From assembly GCA_011088265.1 (NCBI GenBank), contig JAALKB010000007.1, positions 1-36,951 of the forward strand: a stretch of 36,951 bases of DNA. The letters run 5' to 3'. Below are positions 11,598 to 19,316 of the stretch, in pieces. This DNA is from Gammaproteobacteria bacterium (lineage in GTDB: Bacteria; Pseudomonadota; Gammaproteobacteria; Arenicellales; Poriferihabitantaceae). The notes beneath the pieces are model-generated. The model saw only the letters and a program-made list of their open reading frames with translations. It made no database searches and was not told where the DNA came from. The first letter of the stretch is position 1. Every line of letters begins with the position of its first letter. A program made the translations under genes and the position numbers.

Positions 11598-13178
11598 ATG
11601 GCGAGCAGACGAGCAGGTGGTCGAGAGGCGAGAAAAGCGTTACGCGCAGCACCTTTGACAGAAGAAAATAAACCCGTTAGGCCGGGGCAATTGGGTGGTC
11701 GTTTTAATCCGCTAACGGAAGGCGAGATGGCACGAATTTACACATCGATGCTGGATTTGCTGGAAAATGTCGGATTTGCCAGAGCGATTCCTTCGTGTAT
11801 TGAAATGGTCACCAGAGCGGGCGGCAAGCTGACTCCGGAAGGGCGTTTACTTTTTCCTCGCAAACTGATTGAAGACACGCTGGCAATTTGCGCCAGGGAC
11901 ATTACCCTTTATGGTCAAACCCCGGAACACGATATGCATCTGGCTGGTAACAAGGTGTATTTCGGAACCGCTGGTGCGGCTGTACACGTGGTGGACGAGT
12001 GGAAAACCCACGAAAAACACCCGGGTGTTGGAGCTTATCGGGAATCCACTTTGCAGGATTTATACGATGCATCCAGATTAGTGGATAAACACGAACACAT
12101 TCATTTTTTCCAGCGTTGCATGGTTGCTCGTGATATCCCAAGCCCAGCGGCTATGGATTTGAACACAACTTATGCATCTGTGTCGGGCACTACCAAGCAC
12201 TCTGGGGTTAGCTATGTAGAACCAGAGCATGCGGAGGAGGGATTGAAATTGCTCTACGAAATCGCTGGTGGCGAGGACAAATATCGAGCTCGGCCCTTCG
12301 CTAGCCTATCGTGTTGTTTTGTAGTCCCACCGATGCGGTTTGCCGAAGATGCCTGCAAGGTAATGGAAGTGTGCGTGCGTGGTGGTATGCCCGTACTGCT
12401 ATTAGCTGCGGGCCAGGCAGGAGCAACAAGTCCGGCATCCCTGGCAGGGGCGGTGGTGCAGGAATGCGCTGAGTGTCTCGGCGCGTTGGCGTATGTCAAT
12501 CTGATTCAGCCAGGCCATCCTGCGATTTTTGGTCCCTGGCCCTTTGTCTCAGATTTGAGAACCGGGGCAATGAGCGGTGGCTCTGGGGAGCAGGCTGTAT
12601 TGATGGCGGCTTGTGGTCAGATGGGGCGATATTTGAATCTGCCTACAGGAATTGCCGCGGGTATGGCGGATTCCAAAATACCGGATGCTCAATCCGGGTT
12701 CGAAAAAGCCTATACATTAGCCCTTGCAGGACATAGCGGAACGAATCTTGTATATGAAGCAGCCGGTATGCAGGGCAGTTTGCTCGGTTTTAGTTTTGAA
12801 GGGGCAACCATTGATAATGACATGCTTGGAGCAATTAATCGGAGTGTGCGAGGGGTTGAGATTGACGACGATAATCTCGCGTTGGAAACTATTGCTGACG
12901 TTTGCCTGAATGGTCCAGAACATTTTTTGGGTCATGATGCAACTTTGTCACGAATGGAAAAAGACTATGTCTATCCTGAAGTCGGAAATCGGTTAACGCC
13001 ATCTGAGTGGAGAGAGTATGGATCACAACCCATCAATTCACCAGCCCAGAGAATTACTGAAGAAATACTGGAAACTCATTTTCCAAATCATATTTCCGAT
13101 GAGCTGGATGCCAGATTGAGAGAACAGTTTGACATACTGCTTCCACGGGAACAAATGAAGCCTGGAAAACAGGAATAG
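11598..13178 (+). CDS. MttB-family methyltransferase, non-pyrrolysine type
   Basis: This is a member of the trimethylamine methyltransferase (MttB, COG5598) family, about 526 residues from ATG 11598. That start follows AAAGG at a usable distance and is preferred over TTG 11559, which adds 13 atypical residues. Conserved blocks include VYFGTAGAAVHVVDEW, HFFQRCMVARDIPSP, PPMRFAEDACKVMEVC, GHPAIFGPWPFVSDLRTGA and AGHSGTNLVYEAAGMQG. The frame has no internal TAG, so it is not the pyrrolysine enzyme. Non-Pyl homologs such as MtgB demethylate glycine betaine or other quaternary amines and pass the methyl to a corrinoid protein. No corrinoid partner is visible here, so the acceptor is unclear. It is followed by a DMGDH-like gene. 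Confidence 0.88.
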   Translation: MASRRAGGREARKALRAAPLTEENKPVRPGQLGGRFNPLTEGEMARIYTSMLDLLENVGFARAIPSCIEMVTRAGGKLTPEGRLLFPRKLIEDTLAICARDITLYGQTPEHDMHLAGNKVYFGTAGAAVHVVDEWKTHEKHPGVGAYRESTLQDLYDASRLVDKHEHIHFFQRCMVARDIPSPAAMDLNTTYASVSGTTKHSGVSYVEPEHAEEGLKLLYEIAGGEDKYRARPFASLSCCFVVPPMRFAEDACKVMEVCVRGGMPVLLLAAGQAGATSPASLAGAVVQECAECLGALAYVNLIQPGHPAIFGPWPFVSDLRTGAMSGGSGEQAVLMAACGQMGRYLNLPTGIAAGMADSKIPDAQSGFEKAYTLALAGHSGTNLVYEAAGMQGSLLGFSFEGATIDNDMLGAINRSVRGVEIDDDNLALETIADVCLNGPEHFLGHDATLSRMEKDYVYPEVGNRLTPSEWREYGSQPINSPAQRITEEILETHFPNHISDELDARLREQFDILLPREQMKPGKQE

Positions 13179-13292
13179 CTTCCATACTGGGGCTTATACT
13201 GGATTGGGGCTTATTAGATTGATATTTGCTGCGGTGACAACTCGTGCCCGTTTTGGCCGAGGCTCGTCCTGGGGATACAGGAGGTGTCACTG

Positions 13293-13352
13293 TTGGCTTT
13301 AGCTGGAATTATTGTTTTTGGAATTATTGTATTTATGGCTCACGTTAAATGA
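13293..13352 (+). CDS. Putative 19-residue membrane micropeptide
   Basis: A full AGGAGG (13279-13284) lies 8 bases before TTG 13293. The frame then reads ALAGIIVFGIIVFMAHVK after the initiator and ends at TGA 13350-13352, just 19 bases before the next gene. The sequence is almost entirely hydrophobic with a polar, positively charged C-terminus, which fits a single-pass inner-membrane peptide. CTG 13290 or GTG 13284 are alternative starts, but GTG overlaps the ribosome binding site. The middle is a 15-base near-duplication (GGAATTATTGT twice). No homolog is known to me; the call rests on the ribosome binding site and composition only. Confidence 0.45.
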   Translation: MALAGIIVFGIIVFMAHVK

Positions 13353-13371
13353 TTGAGCAAAATTTGGAGAA

Positions 13372-15819
13372 ATGAAAATGAGTTCTAAACAACTACCAGG
13401 TCAGGCACGGGTCGTGATTGTGGGTGGGGGAATGATGGGGGCCAGTTTGCTTTATCATCTCGCAGAAGAAGGATGGACCGACAGCCTGTTGATTGAAAAA
13501 GGAGAATTGACTTCGGGTTCAACCTGGCATGCTGCGGGTCAGTGCCCAAGTTTCAACCCGGATTACAATATGGCGAAAATTCATGATCATGGAATTCGAC
13601 TGTATCCAAAGTTGGAGGAAATTACTGGCCAGTATGTAAGTTGGCATGGCTGTGGAGGTATTCGGTTTGCTCAGACGCCAGCCGAAGTAGAATGGTTTCA
13701 ACGGGTTGCTTCAGTGGGTAAGTTGATTGGATTTGATTGTGAAATCATTGACCCTGCGAAAATCAAACAGCTTCTCCCCTATGCTGAGATTGACGGTGTT
13801 GTGGCGGGAGCGTGGACCACGGGAGACGGACACGTTGACCCAGCCGGAGTTTGCAACGCAATGGCTAAAGGCGCCCGGCAAATGGGTGCGAGTATCGTTA
13901 CCGGAAACCGGGTTCTTGAGATCAAGCAGCGCACTTCGGGTGATTGGGAAGTGATTACTGAACAGGGAAGCGTCATCGCCGAGCATGTTGTCAATGCTGC
14001 TGGTTGTTACGCCAGACAGGTCAGTCAGATGGTTGGAACGGATATCCCAATGATTAACATGAAACACACTTACATCGTTACAGATACCGTGAAGGAGTTC
14101 CTTGATCGTGATGATGAAATGCCGGTGATTCGAGATCCTTACCCATCGTCATACTATCGCCAGGAGCAGAAGTCTGCATTGATTGGTATTTACGAAATGG
14201 CAAATTCAGAGGAATGCTGGACTCATCGGGGTGGATGGCCTGAGTGGAGTTCGGAAAACGAATTATTTGATCCAGACTTCGACAATCTGATGCCATACAT
14301 CGAACGGGTTATGGAGCGAATCCCCATGTGGGGCGAGTTGGGAATCAAGCGAGTGGTATGTGGAGCAATTCCCCACACTCCGGATGCTAATCCGTTTCTC
14401 GGCCCTGCAGCAGGTCTTAAAAACTTTTGGCATTGCAATGGTGCATCCATCGGAATTGCGGCGGGCGCAGGTTCGGGCAAGTACCTCTCCCAGTGGATTA
14501 TTTACGGCGACTCCGAGATTAATATGGCGAGTGTTGATCCTCGGCGATTCAGTGACTACGCCCCTGGGGACTACACCAAAGCGAAGTCCCATCAGGATTA
14601 TGAGCATATGTATAAATTGCATATGCCTGGCGAAGAGAGGCCCGCATCCCGTAAAGAACGCACAACCCCTCTATATGATCTTCTCGAATCAAAAGGTGCA
14701 GTGCATACCGAAGTCAATGGTTGGGAAAGACCGAAGTGGTTTTCGCTGGACGGGAGAGTAGAAGAAGTCGGCTTTCGTCATAACAATACATTTGATGTGG
14801 TGGCTGAAGAATGCCGGGCTGTACGCGAGCGAGTGGGTATTCTCGACCTTTCCAGTTTTTCTAAATATGATGTGATCGGAAAAGACGCAGAGCAGTTATT
14901 GAATCGAATCAGTGCCAATAAAATGCCAGTGCGTGCAGGTGGTATAACACTAACCCATTATCTTTCGTCCGAAGGCCGACTCAATGGAGAGTCCACCATT
15001 ACCCGCCTGAACGACGGACATTATTACGTGCTCTCCGGAGCAGGCTGTGAAGAAGCAGACCTTGCCGTATTAAAACAGGGAGTAGAGGAAGGAGAAGACG
15101 TCACCATCACTAACATCACCAATGATTGGGGAGTGCTAGTACTCGCGGGCCCCAAATCCCGAGACGTCCTGGCTTCTTTGACCGACAGTGATTTAACGAA
15201 TGAAAGCTTTCGTTGGCTAACGGGTAAAGAGATCCAACTCGCTGGAAAAACGGCTCGTGCACTACGGGTCAACTATGTGGGCGAGTTAGGCTGGGAGCTT
15301 CATTGCCGCATGGAGGACATGGTTGAGCTCTATAATGCCATTTGGCAGGCTGGAGAACCACACGGCATCGCTGATTTTGGGACTTATGCCGTCAGCTCAT
15401 TGAGGCTTGAGAAAGCTTATAAAGGTTGGGGCGCTGAATTAACTAATGAAATCACTCCAGTGGAAGCGGATACGGAACGTTTTTTCTCTAATAAGAAACC
15501 TGAATTCACAGGTCGAGAGGCGACATTGAACGTTAAGGAAAAAGGCATTGATATCAAATTAGTCTATCTTGACGTTGAAATCGGTGACAATGACATTGTT
15601 GGCGGTGAACCGGTTTTAGTTGGCAATAGAACCATTGGTGTCACAACTTCTGGCGGATACGGCCACTATACAAAAAAGAGTTTGGGCTTTGCTTATATTG
15701 AACCCGGCTATGCTGAAGAGGGAACAATATTTGACATCGAATTGCTAGGCGAAAGACGAAAGGCCACGGTTGTTATTGACCCGGTTTGGGATCCGGGCAG
15801 CGAACGCTCCCGGACTTGA
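13372..15819 (+). CDS. Dimethylglycine/sarcosine dehydrogenase-like flavoprotein with GcvT domain
   Basis: This 815-residue protein is a two-domain oxidative demethylase. The N-terminal DAO-type FAD domain (about 1-400) begins VVIVGGGMMGASLLYHLAEEGW. It has the STWHAAGQ motif at residues 50-57 whose His53 corresponds to the covalent flavin attachment site in DMGDH/SarDH. The C-terminal half (about 430-810) is a GcvT-like tetrahydrofolate aminomethyltransferase with VNYVGELGWELH, SSLRLEKAYKGWGAEL and a final LGERRKATVV barrel. The usual reaction is removal of an N-methyl group with transfer of the C1 unit to tetrahydrofolate. A GGAGA ribosome binding site precedes ATG 13372. It likely forms an operon with the MttB homolog. 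Confidence 0.88.
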   Translation: MKMSSKQLPGQARVVIVGGGMMGASLLYHLAEEGWTDSLLIEKGELTSGSTWHAAGQCPSFNPDYNMAKIHDHGIRLYPKLEEITGQYVSWHGCGGIRFAQTPAEVEWFQRVASVGKLIGFDCEIIDPAKIKQLLPYAEIDGVVAGAWTTGDGHVDPAGVCNAMAKGARQMGASIVTGNRVLEIKQRTSGDWEVITEQGSVIAEHVVNAAGCYARQVSQMVGTDIPMINMKHTYIVTDTVKEFLDRDDEMPVIRDPYPSSYYRQEQKSALIGIYEMANSEECWTHRGGWPEWSSENELFDPDFDNLMPYIERVMERIPMWGELGIKRVVCGAIPHTPDANPFLGPAAGLKNFWHCNGASIGIAAGAGSGKYLSQWIIYGDSEINMASVDPRRFSDYAPGDYTKAKSHQDYEHMYKLHMPGEERPASRKERTTPLYDLLESKGAVHTEVNGWERPKWFSLDGRVEEVGFRHNNTFDVVAEECRAVRERVGILDLSSFSKYDVIGKDAEQLLNRISANKMPVRAGGITLTHYLSSEGRLNGESTITRLNDGHYYVLSGAGCEEADLAVLKQGVEEGEDVTITNITNDWGVLVLAGPKSRDVLASLTDSDLTNESFRWLTGKEIQLAGKTARALRVNYVGELGWELHCRMEDMVELYNAIWQAGEPHGIADFGTYAVSSLRLEKAYKGWGAELTNEITPVEADTERFFSNKKPEFTGREATLNVKEKGIDIKLVYLDVEIGDNDIVGGEPVLVGNRTIGVTTSGGYGHYTKKSLGFAYIEPGYAEEGTIFDIELLGERRKATVVIDPVWDPGSERSRT

Positions 15820-17047
15820 TTGGCGCTTGCTTGATTGATACGCAAGGTTGCTTGATCAGACTTGGAAATCGGAGTCAAAAACAGCCGAAAACACGGTTAA
15901 TAAACACAGCCAGGCAACACAATCAGGCAACCAGCATCCTAATTCTGATTTTTCAGAGAAACTCTTACGGCCAGCCTGTTTGCGCGCGATCACTCATTGA
16001 AAGAATTCATCTCATTGGTGGTTTTCCGCTTGCCGTGGTTCCTACGTTTTCCTGCGTTTCTGACCTGAAACACTCTCCCTCTTAAGAATAACAGCGTTTA
16101 CTGAGGCTCAAATGAAGGTCAGTCATGGATTTTCGTAAGACTGTGTGAGAGAACGAAGAATATTTCTGATGCGCTATCGCTATATTGATTCCATCGCTTT
16201 TCCCATAACTGTTCTCATAAATTCTGTACAGAAATGATGCCAGGGGACGATATTCAGCGAAGCATTGTACGGGCAGTTTGAGCGAAGCAGGTCTCCCCTC
16301 GCCAGATCAGTGAACATCCCCATTACCATCCTATTGCAGATATTATGATCGTAGTTTGATACGGTGTTTATGGGAGTTTTCTGGGAGTAGTGACGATACC
16401 TGTTTTTTGATTTTGGTATCTGCTGCATGGGTTGAGTACCACACCCCCGGAGGGGTCATTCTGAATCCACGGGTAAGTGCTCAATTGAACGGAAGTGGGA
16501 CTCAAAAAGAGAAAGGACCTAAACTATTTTTCCTCACCATAGTGGATAATCAGTCCATTCGTTTAGGTGCAGCAGGGTTTGATATTTGCTATTTTTGTAC
16601 CACTAGAGATAAAATTTGCCCGTTGGTCGGTCAAATAGAATTTTTCCATGATGTTAATATCGGTAGATTCAGCGATGACCCCAAGCAAAACCAATGGTGT
16701 TTGAGATAGTATTTTTCCGTTAGTTTGATACGCCATATGACGATTGCAAGTGGGTATGTAAGTACTGTCTTTATTACTGCGGCATTGGTTGTTATAAGAC
16801 GTAGTGGGTTCGATTTTCGAAATAGCGTTTCTCTATATTTTCTCCACAGTATTGTGCGGCTCCTAAATCAGGAGCCGTTTTTTTGTGCCAGGATTCCCAT
16901 TTAAATTCGCTAGAATACCGCCGCAGAGGATGATCCAACCTTTTACCCCATAGAAAAAGATGCTTTTATCTCATTGATTTTTAGTAGAAAAAACCATTAA
17001 ACTGATGGTGTCACTCAACTGTTTGGACTATTTAGGAGAAAACGATT
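15820..17047. other. Long gene-poor region
   Basis: About 1.2 kb without a convincing gene. Open frames of 82-117 codons exist (15786-16085, 16180-16428, 16356-16709) but none shows a family motif, a good ribosome binding site or normal protein composition. GTTTGATACG occurs twice (near 16354 and 16723). The only firm element is the intrinsic terminator at 16857-16884, with no gene directly in front of it. The last 100 bases should carry the LemA operon promoter. Confidence 0.5.
16857..16884 (+). terminator. Rho-independent terminator without an obvious upstream gene
   Basis: CGGCTCCT (16857-16864), a 5-base loop and AGGAGCCG (16870-16877) form a perfect 8-bp stem followed by seven T residues (16878-16884). 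It is a strong plus-strand intrinsic terminator. The nearest plus-strand gene ends more than 1 kb upstream, so it may end a small RNA or a long 3' UTR. Confidence 0.8.
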
Positions 17048-17668
17048 TTGAATCTAAAAACGCATCAGTTTTCAAGAATCCGATACAGAATTCGATACCT
17101 ATGGGTATTATTGCTGGTATTCGGGCTCAGTGGTTGTGGTATCAATAATATTCCAACCCATGACGAAAGTGTTGACGCGAAATGGAGCCAGGTATTGAAT
17201 CAGTACAAACGACGGGCGGATTTGATTCCCAATCTGGTAAATGTGGTGAAGGGATATGCGGCCCACGAAAAAGAGGTGTTAACCGCCGTCGTCGAGGCAA
17301 GGGCAAAGGCAACATCCACTGAGTTGCCAAAAGATATTCTTACTAATCCGGATGCTTTTCAGAATTTTCAGCAGAGTCAGAGCGAATTGAGTAGCGCGTT
17401 ATCCAGATTGTTATTGGTGGTTGAACGTTATCCAGATTTGAAAGCCAATCAAAACTACCTTGCTCTGCAATCTCAGCTCGAAGGAACGGAAAACCGCATT
17501 GCTGTTGCCAGGGGGGACTATATTGAAGCAGTCAGAATTTATAACACTGAAATCCGGACATTTCCTGGGCGATTATGGAAGTCATTTCTATATCAGGACG
17601 CACAGCCTAAAGAAAAATTTTCAGTAGATGCTCTGGATCAGCAAGTGCCGGAAGTGAGTTTTGACTGA
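17048..17668 (+). CDS. lemA: LemA-family protein
   Basis: This 206-residue LemA protein starts at TTG 17048, nine bases after AGGAG (17034-17038); no ATG is available. An arginine-rich N-terminus leads into one hydrophobic segment LWVLLLVFGLSGCG (about 18-31), whose LSGC resembles a lipobox. The alpha-helical LemA domain follows, with YKRRADLIPNLVNVVKGYA, ALSRLLLVVERYPDLKAN and ENRIAVARGDYIEAVRIYN. LemA proteins are membrane-anchored helical bundles of unclear function, often encoded with TPM-domain proteins, as here. The next gene begins 59 bases downstream. Confidence 0.9.
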   Translation: MNLKTHQFSRIRYRIRYLWVLLLVFGLSGCGINNIPTHDESVDAKWSQVLNQYKRRADLIPNLVNVVKGYAAHEKEVLTAVVEARAKATSTELPKDILTNPDAFQNFQQSQSELSSALSRLLLVVERYPDLKANQNYLALQSQLEGTENRIAVARGDYIEAVRIYNTEIRTFPGRLWKSFLYQDAQPKEKFSVDALDQQVPEVSFD

Positions 17669-17727
17669 GTCTGGGAAATTTTTGGAGGCTATGGATTCTC
17701 CCGTGAGTTATTTTAAGCCCAGAATAG

Positions 17728-18699
17728 ATGGCCGGGGACAGAACGGATACTTTGATACGGTTTTACAGGGTGGGTAGGCGAATCTGTATTTTAACTACAG
17801 GATGGCCAACTACAAAATGGCTAGGTTTTCTGTTCTGGTTATCGTTATGCCTGTTTTCTCCAACTGGCCAGGCGGGGATTGATTTTCCAGAAATCCCGGG
17901 GCGAGTGGTTGATCAGGCTGGCATCCTGTCTCAGGATACGAAAACGGTCCTTCGGGAGATTTTGTCTGACCACGAACAGCGCACAAGTAACCAGGTTGTC
18001 GTTGTTACAGTGGATTCATTACAAGGCAATGATATTGAAACTTTTGGTTATCAGTTAGGTCGCCATTGGGGGATTGGCCAGGAAAAAAGAAACAATGGTG
18101 TTTTGCTGATTATTGCTCCTCAGGAGAGAAAGGTGAGGATAGAAGTGGGGTATGGTCTGGAAGGAGACCTCACTGATGCGCGTAGCCATGAGATTATCCA
18201 AAGCAAAATTCTACCTCGTTTTAAGGCCGGAGACTACAATACTGGTGTTCGTAACGGCGTATCTGGAATTCTCGCTACTATCGAGGGTAGCTATGTGGCA
18301 GGTGAAAAGAAATCCAAAAGGAATCTGGTCGATGGCCCAAGTGGGCTATTTATCATTGTGGTTTTTTGGCTCGGAATCGTGGGGATGCAGCACATTACAA
18401 AAGGACGACCTCGAATTATTTTCAATGGTTTTCTTTCTGCTGGATGCGGTGTAATTGGTGGATTGATACATTCTTCCATCATTGTGGGGGTCCTCATTGC
18501 TGTGGCTGGACTGACCCTGTTTCAGTTCAAAGGATTTATTTCACAGGGTGGAACCGGATCCGGGTCGGTCATGGGACGAACCCCAGGCCATCATGGAGGG
18601 TTGGGTCGAGGGGGCAATGGAGGTGGTTTTGGGCGTGGCGGAGGTGGTTTTGGCGGTGGTGGTGGAGGCTTTGGTGGTGGTGCTTCGGGAGGATGGTAA
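17728..18699 (+). CDS. TPM-domain (YgcG-type) membrane protein with glycine-rich tail
   Basis: This 323-residue protein has an N-terminal signal/anchor segment (about 32-50), then a TPM domain (about 55-190) with IPGRVVDQAGILS, SNQVVVVTVDSLQGNDIE, NNGVLLIIAPQERKVRIEVGYGL and a GxxG-type loop. Two membrane segments follow (about 210-225 and 233-270). The C-terminus is a Gly-rich run ending FGGGASGGW, which is typical of YgcG-like proteins that sit next to LemA. TPM domains are linked to periplasmic phosphatase or photosystem-repair-like roles, but bacterial function is unclear. The stop TAA overlaps the next ATG (TAATG). Confidence 0.87.
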   Translation: MAGDRTDTLIRFYRVGRRICILTTGWPTTKWLGFLFWLSLCLFSPTGQAGIDFPEIPGRVVDQAGILSQDTKTVLREILSDHEQRTSNQVVVVTVDSLQGNDIETFGYQLGRHWGIGQEKRNNGVLLIIAPQERKVRIEVGYGLEGDLTDARSHEIIQSKILPRFKAGDYNTGVRNGVSGILATIEGSYVAGEKKSKRNLVDGPSGLFIIVVFWLGIVGMQHITKGRPRIIFNGFLSAGCGVIGGLIHSSIIVGVLIAVAGLTLFQFKGFISQGGTGSGSVMGRTPGHHGGLGRGGNGGGFGRGGGGFGGGGGGFGGGASGGW

Positions 18700-19316
18700 T
18701 GAAACATTTAAGCGAGACTGAAAAACAGCAATTGTCTCAGGCCATCAATGACATTGAAAAAAACACGGATGGCGAGTTTATAGCAGTAATCGCCAGGGAG
18801 AGTGATGACTATTTATATATTCCTATTTTATGTGCGGCGCTGATTTCGATGCTGGTATCCGGAGTTTTGGTCTGGGCCAATACTGCAGAATCTGGGGCTT
18901 TTATCTACTCAGTTCAAGTCATTGTTTTTTTGGGGCTGACGGTTCTGTTTCGCTTTCCTATGCTTAAACTGGCGCTCATTCCCAGGGAAGTAAAACAGCA
19001 TCGCGCTTCCCGAAAGGCTCATGAGCTCTTTTTTTTGGAAGGGCTTCATCTTACTGAAGGGCGCCATGGGATTATGTTATTCGTTTCAGTAGCGGAGAAG
19101 TATGTTGAAGTTATTGCTGATCAGGGCATTAGTGGTCGGGTTGAGCAGGCAGTGTGGGATAACGTGGTTCTTCGGTTTTCCGAGTGTCTGAAACAGGGTC
19201 GGGTCTATGAAGGTTATCGATTAGCGATCAGTGAATGTGGTGACGTATTGGCTCGCCACTGTCCAGCAAAGAACAGGGAGAAGAACGAAATCCCTAACCA
19301 CCTGATTGAATTATGA
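18699..19316 (+). CDS. Second TPM-domain membrane protein
   Basis: This 205-residue protein starts at ATG 18699, which overlaps the preceding stop. GGGAGG (18687-18692) is the ribosome binding site, so ATG 18693 is less likely. It reads as a shorter TPM-family member: LSETEKQQLSQAINDIEKNTDGEFIAVIA, two membrane segments (about 40-80), then EGLHLTEGRHGIMLFVSVAEKYVEVIADQGI, which is the diagnostic TPM C-terminal block. LemA plus two TPM proteins is a recurrent arrangement. The stop overlaps the next start (ATGA), so translation is coupled. Confidence 0.82.
   Translation: MKHLSETEKQQLSQAINDIEKNTDGEFIAVIARESDDYLYIPILCAALISMLVSGVLVWANTAESGAFIYSVQVIVFLGLTVLFRFPMLKLALIPREVKQHRASRKAHELFFLEGLHLTEGRHGIMLFVSVAEKYVEVIADQGISGRVEQAVWDNVVLRFSECLKQGRVYEGYRLAISECGDVLARHCPAKNREKNEIPNHLIEL

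Noticed and set aside
15786-16085. Open frame overlapping the end of the DMGDH-like gene
   Set aside because: It starts inside a firm gene in another frame and has no recognisable motif.
16356-16709. Open frame of 117 codons in the gene-poor region
   Set aside because: Unusual composition, no ribosome binding site and no family features; I treat it as chance.
16740-16860. Possible tRNA from GGGTTCGATTTTC near 16808
   Set aside because: No acceptor stem, anticodon arm or CCA end can be drawn around it.
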